Below, in pieces: positions 1 through 11,572 of a stretch of 64,000 bases of DNA; the stretch's first letter is position 1; each line of letters begins with the position of its first letter. Both the position numbers and the translations under genes were made by a program. The DNA lies in contig NZ_JARUBM010000002.1 of NCBI RefSeq assembly GCF_029626175.1, positions 1-64,000 of the forward strand, given 5' to 3'. The notes beneath the pieces were generated by a model. The model was not told the DNA's origin. It saw only the letters and a list, made by a program, of their open reading frames with translations, and did not search any database. The stretch is from Micromonospora sp. WMMD1082. Lineage in GTDB: Bacteria > Actinomycetota > Actinomycetes > Mycobacteriales > Micromonosporaceae.

Positions 1-1
1 G

Positions 2-673
2 TTCTGCATCGTGGCCGCGGTACGCGGCCCGGACGCCCGGCTGATGACGCAGCTGCGCGAGGGGGTCGCCGCGATCAAGGCCGAGGTCGACATCCAGGTC
101 GCCGCCTCGCTCGGCATGCTCACCCAGGAGCAGGTCGACGAGCTGGTCGAGATGGGTGTGCACCGCTACAACCACAACCTGGAGACCTGCCGGTCGTACT
201 TCCCGAACGTGGTCACCACGCACTCCTGGGAGGAGCGGTGGGAGACCCTGCGGATGGTCCGCGAATCCGGCATGGAGGTCTGCTGCGGCGGCATCCTCGG
301 CCTCGGTGAGACGGTGGAGCAGCGGGCGGAGTTCGCCGCGCAGCTGGCCGAGCTGGACCCGCACGAGGTCCCGTTGAACTTCCTCAACCCCCGACCCGGC
401 ACCCCGCTCGGCGACCGCCCGGTGGTGGAGGGCAAGGACGCGCTGCGGGCCATCGCCGCGTTCCGGCTGGCCATGCCGCGCACCATTCTGCGGTACGCGG
501 GCGGCCGGGAAATCACCCTGGGTGACCTCGGTACCCGTGACGGGCTGCTCGGCGGCATCAACGCCGTGATCGTCGGCAACTACCTGACCACCCTCGGTCG
601 GCCGGCGACCGAGGATCTCAAGCTGCTCGACGAGCTGAAGATGCCGGTCAAGGCGCTCTCGGCGACCCTGTGA
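2..673 (+). CDS. bioB: Biotin synthase, C-terminal part (gene begins before the window)
   Basis: Radical-SAM enzyme that inserts sulfur into dethiobiotin, the last step of biotin synthesis. The visible 223 residues begin at [11 protein letters not shown], so the N-terminal CxxxCxxC radical-SAM motif lies upstream of the window. Recognisable blocks are [40 protein letters not shown] and [11 protein letters not shown], all typical of actinobacterial BioB. Of the residues that hold the auxiliary cluster in E. coli BioB, the Cys97 equivalent (FC) and the Cys188 equivalent (EVCCGG) are present. The Cys128 region reads QVAASLG with no cysteine, whereas the M. tuberculosis protein, as I recall it, has a Cys there. 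The stop codon overlaps the start of the next gene (TGATG), so the two are translationally coupled. Confidence 0.95.
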   Translation, partial: FCIVAAVRGPDARLMTQLREGVAAIKAEVDIQVAASLGMLTQEQVDELVEMGVHRYNHNLETCRSYFPNVVTTHSWEERWETLRMVRESGMEVCCGGILGLGETVEQRAEFAAQLAELDPHEVPLNFLNPRPGTPLGDRPVVEGKDALRAIAAFRLAMPRTILRYAGGREITLGDLGTRDGLLGGINAVIVGNYLTTLGRPATEDLKLLDELKMPVKALSATL

Positions 674-891
674 TGCCGACCGCCGACCGCGAGCAGGCCG
701 GGCCGGCGGTGGGGTCCTGGTGCGACCGGTGTGGGGAGGCCGCGTCGGCGGGGCCGCACGCCGGTTGCGCGGCGGCCCGGGCGTTGGAGCCACCCCGGTA
801 CTGCCCGCACTGCCGCCGCCGGATGAAGGTGCAGGTGCTGCCGGTCGGCTGGGCGGCGGTCTGCGTCGCGCACGGCGAACGGCGAGGCTGA
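673..891 (+). CDS. bsaP: Probable biotin synthase auxiliary protein BsaP, cysteine-rich
   Basis: A 72-residue protein coupled to bioB by TGATG overlap. It has CxxC pairs near the N-terminus (WCDRCG) and in the middle (YCPHC), followed by a Cys and His near the end (CVAHG), which suggests metal or iron-sulfur binding. The position directly after bioB and the core LEPPRYCPHC match the small protein that mycobacterial biotin synthases are reported to need for activity (BsaP, Rv1590). I infer that it supports the BioB auxiliary cluster. The assignment rests on gene position, size and cysteine pattern recalled from that family, not on an alignment. A generic zinc ribbon is the alternative. Confidence 0.7.
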   Translation: MPTADREQAGPAVGSWCDRCGEAASAGPHAGCAAARALEPPRYCPHCRRRMKVQVLPVGWAAVCVAHGERRG

Positions 892-896
892 GCACG

Positions 897-1400
897 ATGC
901 TGCGGGGAGAGGTCGTCACCCTGCGGCCGGCGGCGGCCACCGATGTGGCGAGGCTCGCGGCGATCCGGGCCGAACCGGAGGTACGCCGCTGGTGGCGCGG
1001 CGGCGACGACCTGGTCGCCGCCGTCGAGGCGGATCTCGCCGACGAAACCCTGTCGGTGTACGCGATCGAGCACGACGGCCGGGTCGTCGGCGCGATCCAG
1101 TCGTACGCCGAGGACGATCCGGACTACCGGCACGCCAGCGTCGACATCTTCCTCGACCCGTCGGTACGCGGCGCCGGGCTGGGCGGGGACGCCATCCGCA
1201 CCCTGATCCGCCATCTGATCGACGCCCACGGCCACCACCGCTTCACCATCGACCCGGCGGCGGCGAACACCGCCGCGATCCGGGCGTACGCGAAGGTCGG
1301 CTTCCGGCCGGTCGGCATCCTGCGCCGCTACGAGCGCGGCGACGACGGCCGTTGGCACGACGGTCTGCTGATGGACCTGCTCGCCGACGACCTGCGCTGA
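897..1400 (+). CDS. GNAT-family N-acetyltransferase, AAC(6')-like
   Basis: 167 residues, beginning with ATG a few bases after bsaP. The fold order is typical of the RimJ/AAC(6') branch: N-terminal VVTLRPAAATD strand, acetyl-CoA loop RGAGLGGDAIRTL at about residues 93-105, then HRFTIDPAAANTAAIRAYAKVGF, the usual helix-strand end that closes the active site. Substrate is unknown; related proteins acetylate aminoglycosides, N-terminal amines or small amines. It probably belongs to the bioB transcript by spacing, but no functional link to biotin is visible. The open reading frame extends upstream in the same frame across bsaP, but codon context and fold support ATG 897. Confidence 0.85.
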   Translation: MLRGEVVTLRPAAATDVARLAAIRAEPEVRRWWRGGDDLVAAVEADLADETLSVYAIEHDGRVVGAIQSYAEDDPDYRHASVDIFLDPSVRGAGLGGDAIRTLIRHLIDAHGHHRFTIDPAAANTAAIRAYAKVGFRPVGILRRYERGDDGRWHDGLLMDLLADDLR

Positions 1401-1434
1401 ACCGCACCTCGCCGCCGGCTGGCGACCAGACGCG

Positions 1435-4782
<3,348 letters not shown>

Positions 4783-4809
4783 CTAACGGCACGCCCGGTT
4801 GGGCTTGCT

Positions 4810-4870
4810 GATCGTTTGCCGCCGAGTGACTCGACGCGCCGCTGTGCGAGTCACTCAACCGCAAACGATC
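4810..4870. repeat. Long interrupted inverted repeat (24-base arms, 13-base loop)
   Basis: Arm 1 (4810-4833) and arm 2 (4847-4870) pair as GATCGTTTGC with GCAAACGATC and GAGTGACTCG with CGAGTCACTC, separated by a 4-base internal mismatch. The inner arm GAGTGACTCG is itself almost a palindrome. There is no T-run, so it is not a classic terminator. It sits between the GH9 promoter and the 3' end of the ACT-GNAT gene. The rest of the 477-base gene-free stretch 4510-4986 holds the GH9 promoter and operator and two more hairpins. Confidence 0.8.
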
Positions 4871-4899
4871 GTCCACGGACCAGTCCCCGGCCAAGCGAT

Positions 4900-4930
4900 G
4901 GGCAGGGCTCCCGCACCGGGGGCCCTGCCC
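4900..4930 (-). terminator. Second hairpin downstream of the ACT-GNAT gene
   Basis: Nine-base arms GGGCAGGGC (4900-4908) and GCCCTGCCC (4922-4930) with a 13-base loop. It follows the 4936-4960 hairpin in the direction of transcription of the ACT-GNAT gene. Probable back-up terminator of the U-less type common in actinobacteria. Confidence 0.5.
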
Positions 4931-4935
4931 ACCTC

Positions 4936-4960
4936 ACCGTCCTCCGCACCGGAGGACGGT
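4936..4960 (-). terminator. Perfect hairpin 27 bases after the ACT-GNAT stop codon
   Basis: Ten-base perfect stem ACCGTCCTCC / GGAGGACGGT with loop GCACC. Its position shortly after the stop codon of the minus-strand gene ending at 4987 and its stability suggest transcription termination. Confidence 0.65.
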
Positions 4961-4986
4961 CGTCTGATCCGCCGACCAACCCGCCC

Positions 4987-6048
4987 TCAGCCGCTGGTCT
5001 CGGCCGGTGCCGGCACCTGGGCGGCCAGGGGCATGGTCATGGTCAGCAGGGCACCGTCCCGCTCGATCGTGGTCGGCCGGGACAGTCGGCGCAGCGTACG
5101 CAGCATCGGTGCGTTGTCCGCCTGGACGTGCAGCACCAGCGCCGCGTAACCGGCCGACTCGGCCTGCCGGGTGAGCCGGCGCAGCAGCGTCGAGCCCAGC
5201 CCGCGCCGCTGCCAGTCGTCGCGCACCAGCAGCGCCAGCTCGGCCTCGTCGCCCTCGGCGAGCAGGTTGGCCATCGCGACGACCGACTCCGCCGCCCCGC
5301 CGGAGCCGGTCGTCGCGGCGATCAGGGTCAGCCCACGGACCGGCTCCAGCAGCCGGCGCAGGCGGGCCGGGGAGGGTTGGCCCGCACCTCCCAGGTAACG
5401 ACGCTGCCGGCTGGCCGCCGAACAGGCCTGGTGCAGCTCGACCACCGACGTCAGGTCGTCCGCGACGGCGGGGCGTACGATCAGCTCGGCACCGTCCGGC
5501 AGAACCACGGTGACCTGCTCGGTGCTGCGACGGGCCGCCGTGGCACCCAGCTCCAGCAGCGCCTGCGCCCGGGCGTACTCCGCCGGGGTGAAGCTCGGCG
5601 CGACCCGGCGCAGCAGATACGACCCGCCGTTGGGATCGGCCAGCGACATGGTCAGATCGTCGATCCCCGGGCGGGCGGCGGCGGGTGCGGGCCGCCAGGT
5701 CACCTCGTCGGCGCCGAGCAGGGCCCGGAGCACCTCGCCGGTCGCGTCCGGGTCGTGCACCAGCCGGGTGGCCAGCCCGAGCACCCGGGTGGGCTGGTCG
5801 GCCAAACCACGCGCCTCACTGCGTGCCACCCAACAGTCCCGACCCCGCCCCCGCTCGACGGCGGCGAGGAGATCCGCCTCGTCGAGAGTGTCCGGCGCGT
5901 CGACGAGGAAGTCGTCGACGGCACCGCGCTCGGTGGTGTGCACCTGCACGGTGAGGATGTTGACTCCGCGCAACGCGAGGCTCGCCGTGAGCACCGACAG
6001 GTAGCCCGGCCGGTCGTCCACGGTGGCTCGGATCCGCCACAGCGTCAT
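4987..6048 (-). CDS. ACT-GNAT fusion: amino-acid-regulated protein acetyltransferase
   Basis: 353 residues. An N-terminal ACT domain (about 1-75, MTLWRIRATVDDRPGYLSVLTA) and a linker region are followed by a GNAT domain from about residue 185, with RPAVADDLTSVVELH and the acetyl-CoA loop RDDWQRRGLGSTLLRRL near 290. ACT domains bind amino acids. A protein of this ACT-GNAT layout from Micromonospora aurantiaca is a lysine acetyltransferase that controls acetyl-CoA synthetase and is itself regulated by amino acids. I infer the same kind of role, a post-translational link between amino-acid levels and acetyl-CoA metabolism. The start has a strong ribosome site (GGGAGG, 6 bases upstream). It is followed by strong hairpins and preceded by another ACT-domain gene in the same direction. 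Confidence 0.85.
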   Translation of the reverse strand: MTLWRIRATVDDRPGYLSVLTASLALRGVNILTVQVHTTERGAVDDFLVDAPDTLDEADLLAAVERGRGRDCWVARSEARGLADQPTRVLGLATRLVHDPDATGEVLRALLGADEVTWRPAPAAARPGIDDLTMSLADPNGGSYLLRRVAPSFTPAEYARAQALLELGATAARRSTEQVTVVLPDGAELIVRPAVADDLTSVVELHQACSAASRQRRYLGGAGQPSPARLRRLLEPVRGLTLIAATTGSGGAAESVVAMANLLAEGDEAELALLVRDDWQRRGLGSTLLRRLTRQAESAGYAALVLHVQADNAPMLRTLRRLSRPTTIERDGALLTMTMPLAAQVPAPAETSG

Positions 6049-6156
6049 CGTTGCCTCCCTTCCCGTGCCACCCTCGCCTGCCGCTGTTGCCAGCCGGTTG
6101 CCCCACCATGTCCAGCCGTGACCAGCCGTGCGGTCTGCGTCACAGCTGGGGCCCGG

Positions 6157-6858
6157 TCACGGGTTCGCGCTGACCGGTGGGGTGCCGACCAGGTCCAGCC
6201 GGTCACCGAGGATCACCGCGCTGGCCCGGACCAGCTGAGCGAGCCGATCCACCTCGGTGGAGTGGAACGCGGCGGGCGCCAGGGTCTCGCTGTGCTCGCG
6301 GCAGACCACCAGGACCAGCCCGGCCCGACCGAACGGCGCGACCGCGAAGTGGCCGCCGTCGGGCATGGTCATCGACCGGGCGCGCAGCGGGGTCACCTCC
6401 GGCAACTGCGGCGGTACGGGCGTACGCCAGCTGGCGTGCCCCACCGTCGCGCCGCCGCCTCCGCTGCGGGAGGCCCAGTCGACGGGCACCATGGCGGCCA
6501 CCGCCCACTCGGCGGCGAGCAGCCCCGGCACCGCGTCGACCAGGGTGGCCAGCCCGTCGACCGGGTTGCCGGCGACCTGTGCCAGCAGCTCGGCGTCCTG
6601 GCCGGTGGTGGTGGGCGCGCCGATCGCCCGCCACACGCCGTCCACCCGCACTCCGGGGATCGCCGCCAGGCCCGCCAACAGCCGCTCCACCCGGGCGGCG
6701 CCCGGCCAGACCACGGTGAAGTCGTCGACCGCCCGGCCGCCGAGGCGTTCCAGCACGACCACCTGGACGATGTCCGCGCCCGACACCCCGAGGGTGCGCG
6801 CCACCTGGCCGAGCGTGCCCGGGCGGTCCGGCAGGGTGACCCGCACGCGCAACAACAT
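6157..6858 (-). CDS. ACT-domain protein of unknown function
   Basis: 233 residues from ATG 6858, which has GGAGGGG about 7 bases upstream; the longer frame to 6888 lacks such a site. The N-terminal ACT domain (about 1-75, LLRVRVTLPDRPGTLGQVARTLG) closely resembles that of the following ACT-GNAT gene. The rest has a GAF-like look: a region with PGLLAAEWAVAAMVP and a later FAVAPFGRAGLVLVVCRE strand pair. No catalytic motif is evident. It is transcribed in the same direction as the ACT-GNAT gene with a gap of 108 bases. I infer an amino-acid sensor or regulatory partner, but the target is unknown. Confidence 0.75.
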   Translation of the reverse strand: MLLRVRVTLPDRPGTLGQVARTLGVSGADIVQVVVLERLGGRAVDDFTVVWPGAARVERLLAGLAAIPGVRVDGVWRAIGAPTTTGQDAELLAQVAGNPVDGLATLVDAVPGLLAAEWAVAAMVPVDWASRSGGGGATVGHASWRTPVPPQLPEVTPLRARSMTMPDGGHFAVAPFGRAGLVLVVCREHSETLAPAAFHSTEVDRLAQLVRASAVILGDRLDLVGTPPVSANP

Positions 6859-7082
6859 CTCTAACCCCTCCGCTCGGCGGGCCGGCACGGTGGCCGACAG
6901 GCTGATCCCCAGCCTGTCAGATGACCATTTCGTCCCTGTTGCGGTGGCATGACCCGAGGGTCAAACCTGACCTTGACACCCCGCCCGAGCTGCTGAGATC
7001 GCGACATGCGGGCAGATAGCGCCGCTGGTCGGGCCGACAGCCCGAGGCGCCGCAAGCCGTGACCGGCCCGGCGGCCGAGGGG

Positions 7083-8129
7083 TCAGGCGGAGGCGCGCTC
7101 GACGAACTGGGTGTCCAGGACGATGTGTGGCGCGGGGATCTCGTCGCCCCGGATCCGGGCGACCAGCAGCCGCGCCATCTGCCGCCCCATCTCCTCGGTG
7201 GGCTGGAACACCGACGACAACGGCGGGTCGGCCTGCCGGGCGATCGGCGCGTCCTCGAAGCCGACCACGGCCACGTCCTCCGGCACCCGGCGCCCCGCCT
7301 CGCGCAGCGTCCGCAACGCGCCGAAGGCCATCAGGTCGGCGGCGACGAAGACCGCGTCCAGGTCGGGACAGCGGTCCAGCAACTGCCGCATGGCCGTCGC
7401 CCCGCTCTCCTCGCTGAAGTCGCCGTACGCGATCAGATCGGGGTTGACGCCGAACCCGGCGGTGCGTACCGCATCCCGGTACCCGGACAACCGGGCCAGG
7501 CCGGCGCCCATGTCCTGCGACCCGGCGATGGTGGCGATGCGCCGCCGCCCCCGTCCGGCGAGGTACTCCACGGCCTGCCGCGCCCCACCGGCGTTGTCGA
7601 TGTCGACGAACGAGGCGGGCTGCGCGTCGGGGTGCAGCATCCGCGCGGGACGGCCACCGAGCACGGTGGGCAGGCCGCGCTCCTCCAGCAGGGTGGGCAG
7701 CGGATCGGCATCGTGCAACGACAGCAGCAGCACCCCGTCGACGTGCTGGTTGGTCAGGTGGTGCTCGACCCGTTCCCGCTCCAGCGGCGACTGCGCCATG
7801 GCCAGCCAGAGCTGCAACGGCGTCTCCAGCAGGGCGGAGCTGATCCCCCGGACGATGCCGGCGAAGAACGGCTCGGCGAAGATCCGCTCGCCGGACTCGC
7901 TGACCACCAGGGCCACCGAGTCGGTCCGCTGGGTGACCAGTGCCCGGGCGGCGCGGTTCGGCACGTACCCCAGCTCGGCGATGGCCTGCTGGACGGCGGC
8001 CCGGGCCTCCGGACTCACCTGGGGGGAGCCGTTGACCACGCGGGAGACCGTGCCGCGGCCGACACCGGCGCGGGCGGCGACCGCGTCGAGGGTCGGGCGC
8101 CCGAGCGACCGGGTGCGCTGCGTTGTCAT
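7083..8129 (-). CDS. cebR: LacI-family repressor, CebR-like cellobiose-responsive regulator
   Basis: 348 residues. N-terminal LacI helix-turn-helix at about 13-60 (TLDAVAARAGVGRGTVSRVVNGS, then the hinge YVPNRAARALVTQ), followed by the periplasmic-binding-protein-like effector domain. The gene is last in the cebEFG-bglC-cebR arrangement, the same neighbourhood as CebR in Streptomyces and Thermobifida. CebR represses cellulase and cebEFG genes by binding TGGGAGCGCTCCCA and is released by cellobiose. Three good matches to that site lie in this window, at the GH9 and cebE promoters. ATG 8129 has GGAGGAGC upstream. A strong hairpin separates it from bglC, so its expression is probably lower than that of the upstream genes. 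Confidence 0.9.
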   Translation of the reverse strand: MTTQRTRSLGRPTLDAVAARAGVGRGTVSRVVNGSPQVSPEARAAVQQAIAELGYVPNRAARALVTQRTDSVALVVSESGERIFAEPFFAGIVRGISSALLETPLQLWLAMAQSPLERERVEHHLTNQHVDGVLLLSLHDADPLPTLLEERGLPTVLGGRPARMLHPDAQPASFVDIDNAGGARQAVEYLAGRGRRRIATIAGSQDMGAGLARLSGYRDAVRTAGFGVNPDLIAYGDFSEESGATAMRQLLDRCPDLDAVFVAADLMAFGALRTLREAGRRVPEDVAVVGFEDAPIARQADPPLSSVFQPTEEMGRQMARLLVARIRGDEIPAPHIVLDTQFVERASA

Positions 8130-8149
8130 CGTCTGCTCCTCCGACGTCA

Positions 8150-8190
8150 GGCGGCCCCGGCACCTGCTTCAGCGTCGGTGCCGGGCCGCC
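8150..8190 (-). terminator. Strong hairpin between bglC and cebR
   Basis: Arms GGCGGCCCCGGCACC (8150-8164) and GGTGCCGGGCCGCC (8177-8190), pairing over 14 bases with one bulged C, loop of 12. It lies entirely in the 82-base bglC-cebR gap. It probably acts as a partial terminator or processing site that reduces cebR expression. Confidence 0.65.
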
Positions 8191-8211
8191 CGTTACTGGC
8201 TGGCCGTCGCC

Positions 8212-9645
8212 CTATTGTGCGGCCAGACCGTTGCGTCGGATCACCTCCGCGTACCACCTGGCGCTGGACTTGGGGATACGGGTCTGGCTGTCGTAGTCGA
8301 TGTAGATCATGCCGAACCGCTTGGTGTAACCCCAGGCCCACTCGAAATTATCCATCAGCGACCAGGCGAAGTATCCCCGCAGGGGGACGCCCGCGCTGAT
8401 CGCCTCGTGCGAGGCGCGCAGGTGGGCCTCGAAGTAGGCCAGCCGGTCGGCGTCGTCGACCTGACCGTCGACCACCACGTCGACGAAGGCCGACCCGTTC
8501 TCCGTCACGTACAGCGGCAGGTCCGTGTACTCCTCGTGCACCCGGCGCAGCGTCTCCAGCAGACCCGGGGAGTCGATCTCCCAGCCCATGTCGGTGACCG
8601 GCACCCCCCGGGTGACGAATCGGACGTCCTCGCTACCCGGCCAGCTGGACGACGCCCGCCAGTAGGGTTCCGGCTTCTCCCCGGGCACCGGTGCGGCCAC
8701 CACGTGCCGGCTGTAGTAGTTGACCCCGACCAGGTCCAGCGGCGTGGCGATGGTGGCCAGATCCCCGTCGTGGACGTGCTCGAAGTCGGTCACCTTGGCC
8801 AGGTCGGCGACCAGGTCGGCGGGGTAGCTTCCGCGCAGCAGCGGGTCGAGGAAGAACCGGTTGGCCAGCCCGTCGATGCGTCGCGCGGCGTCCACGTCAC
8901 CCGGCGCGTCGGTGGCCGGGGTCACCGGGTACAGGTTGACGGTCACCCCGAGCTGCGGGCCGGGCCGGGCCGCGCGCAGCGCCTGCACGGCGAGCCCGTG
9001 CCCGAGCATCAGGTGGTGCCCGGCGCGGACCGCGTCCGCCCCGGCGCGGCGGCCGGGGGCGTGCACCCCGGAGCCGTAGCCAAGGAAGGCGGAGCACCAG
9101 GGCTCGTTGAGCGTGGTCCAGTACTTCACCCGGTCGCCCAGCGCGTCCGCCACCAGCTGGCTGTAGTCGGCGAACCGGTAAGCGGTGTCCCGAGCCGGCC
9201 AGCCACCGGCGTCCTCCAGCTCCTGGGGCAGGTCCCAGTGGTAGAGGGTGAGCCAGGGCTCGATCCCGTTGGCCAGCAGCTCGTCGACCAGCCGCCGGTA
9301 GAAGTCGAGCCCCTCGGCGTTCGCCGGGCCCGACCCGCCCGGCTGCACCCGGGGCCAGGAAACCGAGAAACGGTACGACTTCAACCCCAGCTCGGCCATC
9401 AGGCGAACGTCCTCGCCGAGCCGGTGGTAGTGGTCGCAGGCGACGTCGCCGGTGTGCCCGGCGACCGTCCGGCCCTCGGTGTGGCTGAAGGTGTCCCAGA
9501 TCGACGGGGTCCGGCCGCCCTCGGCCGCCGCGCCCTCGATCTGGTACGCGGCGGTCGCCGCACCCCAGAGAAAGCCGGGTGGGAAGGTCAGCGGCGCGTC
9601 TTCGTCCAGGACGCCGACGGCGGGCGGGGTGGCGGGGTTACTCAC
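8212..9645 (-). CDS. bglC: GH1 beta-glucosidase, intracellular
   Basis: 477 residues, no signal peptide. It hydrolyses imported cellobiose and cello-oligosaccharides to glucose. GH1 signatures are [19 protein letters not shown] near the N-terminus, the acid/base Glu181 in TTLNEPW and the nucleophile Glu382 in [20 protein letters not shown] near the end is the family's sugar-binding motif. The GTG start overlaps the cebG stop (GTGA), so the enzyme is translated with the transporter. The context is the CebR-controlled operon for cellobiose uptake. This matches bglC of the Streptomyces ceb cluster in position and family. Confidence 0.93.
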   Translation of the reverse strand: MSNPATPPAVGVLDEDAPLTFPPGFLWGAATAAYQIEGAAAEGGRTPSIWDTFSHTEGRTVAGHTGDVACDHYHRLGEDVRLMAELGLKSYRFSVSWPRVQPGGSGPANAEGLDFYRRLVDELLANGIEPWLTLYHWDLPQELEDAGGWPARDTAYRFADYSQLVADALGDRVKYWTTLNEPWCSAFLGYGSGVHAPGRRAGADAVRAGHHLMLGHGLAVQALRAARPGPQLGVTVNLYPVTPATDAPGDVDAARRIDGLANRFFLDPLLRGSYPADLVADLAKVTDFEHVHDGDLATIATPLDLVGVNYYSRHVVAAPVPGEKPEPYWRASSSWPGSEDVRFVTRGVPVTDMGWEIDSPGLLETLRRVHEEYTDLPLYVTENGSAFVDVVVDGQVDDADRLAYFEAHLRASHEAISAGVPLRGYFAWSLMDNFEWAWGYTKRFGMIYIDYDSQTRIPKSSARWYAEVIRRNGLAAQ

Positions 9646-10484
9646 GACTTGACTGCACCTTCCATGATCCCGCCGATGATCTGGCGGCCGAACAGAATGA
9701 AGACCAGGACCAGTGGCAGGGTGCCGACCGCCGTGGCGGCGAAGACCTGGGAGTAGTCGGTGTAGTAGGCGTACGACAGGAAGGAGAGCGAGACCTGCAG
9801 GGTCGGGTTCTCCGGGGTGAGGATCGCGTACGGCCAGAGGAACGAGTTCCAGTTCTCCATGAAGGTCAACAGACCCAGCACGCCGGCGGCCGGACGCAAC
9901 GCGGGCAGCACGATGTTCCAGTAGATCCGGAAGGTGCTGGCGCCGTCGACCCGGCCGGCCTCGATCAGTTCGTCGGAGATCGCCTGGCTGGCGTACTGCC
10001 GCATCATGAACACGCCGAAGCCGGTGACCAGGAACGGCACGGTGACCGCGTAGAGGGTGCCATGCCAGTCGAGCTCCTGCATCATGCCCCAGAGCGGGAT
10101 GAGGCCCATCTGGGTCGGGATCATCATGGTGACGATGATCGCCAGCAGCAGGATGTTGCGGCCCCGGAATCGCAGCTTCGCGAAGGCGAAGCCGGCCAGC
10201 GAGCCGGTGAGCACCACCGACACGGTGACCACCGAGGAGACGATGATCGAGTTCGTCAGGCCGGTGAGGAAGTTGGCCGCGTCGTTGTCGAGCACCCGCC
10301 CGAAGTTGTCGCCGAAGGCACTTCCGGGGGTGAACGGCGGCGGCACGTCGTTGATGGCGTCCAGGGTGCGGCTGCCGATCACCAGCATGTAGTAGAAGGG
10401 GTAGATCGACAACAGGGCCGCCAGGACGAGGGCCATGTAGGTCAATGGACTGGTGCGCCACAGGCGCTGGGAAGCCGAGAACAC
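9642..10484 (-). CDS. cebG: Cello-oligosaccharide ABC transporter, inner-membrane permease (MalG type)
   Basis: 280 residues with six predicted membrane helices, the first at about 17-37. The ABC permease loop [20 protein letters not shown] (EAA motif), which contacts the ATPase, is near residue 190. Family: CUT1 carbohydrate permease, MalG branch. With CebF it forms the channel fed by CebE. There is no ATPase gene here, as in Streptomyces, where the shared ATPase MsiK is encoded elsewhere. GTG start with AGGAGAGG upstream; the stop overlaps the bglC start. Confidence 0.92.
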   Translation of the reverse strand: MFSASQRLWRTSPLTYMALVLAALLSIYPFYYMLVIGSRTLDAINDVPPPFTPGSAFGDNFGRVLDNDAANFLTGLTNSIIVSSVVTVSVVLTGSLAGFAFAKLRFRGRNILLLAIIVTMMIPTQMGLIPLWGMMQELDWHGTLYAVTVPFLVTGFGVFMMRQYASQAISDELIEAGRVDGASTFRIYWNIVLPALRPAAGVLGLLTFMENWNSFLWPYAILTPENPTLQVSLSFLSYAYYTDYSQVFAATAVGTLPLVLVFILFGRQIIGGIMEGAVKS

Positions 10485-10494
10485 AGACCTCTCC

Positions 10495-11463
10495 TCACTT
10501 GGCCGCGCGGCGGACGAGAACGAAGTTGAGCAGCGACATCAAGACGATGATCATGAAGATCGCCCAGGCCACCGCGGCCCCGTAGCCTGCGGTGCTCAGG
10601 TTGTCGATGCCCTTCTCGTACATGTACATGGCCAGGGTCTGGAACTCCCGCTGATTGCCACCGAGGATGCGCCCGTTGGCGAAGAGCAGCGGCTCGGTGA
10701 AGAGCTGCATGCCGCCGATCGTGGAGAGGATGACCACGAAGATGAAGGTGGGCTTGAGCATCGGCAGGGTGATCCGCCAGAACTGCCGCCACTGACTGGC
10801 GCCGTCGATCGCGGCCGCCTCGTACAGGTCCTTCGGGATGGCCTGCATGCCGGCGAGCAGGATCAGGGTGTTGTAGCCGGTCCACCGCCAGTTGACCATG
10901 GTGGCGATCGCCGTCCAGGAACTCCACCGCTGCGCCCGCCAGTCGATCTGGTCCACCCCGACGAAGCTGAGCAGCCAGTTGAACAGGCCGAACTCGCGCT
11001 GGAACAGCATGCCGAAGACGATCGCCACCGCAGCCACCGAGACCACGTTCGGGACGAAGATGGCCATCCGGAAGAAGGTCTTGGCGCGCAGCAGCGTGCG
11101 GTTGAGCAGGTTCGCCAGGAAGAGCGCCAGCAGCAGCTGCGGGATGGTCGACAGGGCGAAGATGCCGAAGGTGTTGACCAGCGCGTTCCAGAAGTACTCG
11201 TCGGAGACCAGCTGGGTGTAGTTGTCGAATCCGATGAACGAGTGATCGCCGATCATGTCCCAGTCGTGCAGCGACATCCAGGCGGTGCGCAGCATCGGGT
11301 ACAGCCCGAACACGCCGAAGATCAGGAAGAACGGCGCGATGTAGAGGTACGGCGAGTACTTGAGATCCAGGCGGTTGAGCAGGTACCCGCGACGACGCCG
11401 GGGCGCAGCATCGGGTGGTGGTGGTGCTGGCGACGGCGGCGCCGTCGTGGCCGACAGACTCAT
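10495..11463 (-). CDS. cebF: Cello-oligosaccharide ABC transporter, inner-membrane permease (MalF type)
   Basis: 322 residues. A proline/alanine-rich cytoplasmic head (1-35) precedes six membrane helices, starting with LYIAPFFLIFGVFGLYP. The EAA loop YEAAAIDGASQWRQFWRITLPML lies around residue 220. Partner of CebG, only 10 bases downstream. It is separated from cebE by a 109-base gap that contains a very stable hairpin, as is common where a binding protein must be made in excess of the membrane parts. Confidence 0.92.
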   Translation of the reverse strand: MSLSATTAPPSPAPPPPDAAPRRRRGYLLNRLDLKYSPYLYIAPFFLIFGVFGLYPMLRTAWMSLHDWDMIGDHSFIGFDNYTQLVSDEYFWNALVNTFGIFALSTIPQLLLALFLANLLNRTLLRAKTFFRMAIFVPNVVSVAAVAIVFGMLFQREFGLFNWLLSFVGVDQIDWRAQRWSSWTAIATMVNWRWTGYNTLILLAGMQAIPKDLYEAAAIDGASQWRQFWRITLPMLKPTFIFVVILSTIGGMQLFTEPLLFANGRILGGNQREFQTLAMYMYEKGIDNLSTAGYGAAVAWAIFMIIVLMSLLNFVLVRRAAK

Positions 11464-11525
11464 GCTGTTTTCCTTTTCCGGCGAGGCCGGGGGCCCTCGC
11501 GCAGGGGCAACCCAGAAGGGGACCG

Positions 11526-11562
11526 ACCGGTGGCGTCCGGGTAGTCCCCGAACGCCACCGGT
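11526..11562 (-). terminator. 16-bp hairpin between cebE and cebF, likely attenuator
   Basis: Arms ACCGGTGGCGTCCGGG (11526-11541) and CCCGAACGCCACCGGT (11547-11562) pair with a single mismatch around a 5-base loop. It lies just after the cebE stop. A structure like this can stop part of the transcription or protect the cebE message, giving more binding protein than permease. Confidence 0.7.
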
Positions 11563-11572
11563 TGGGAATCAC

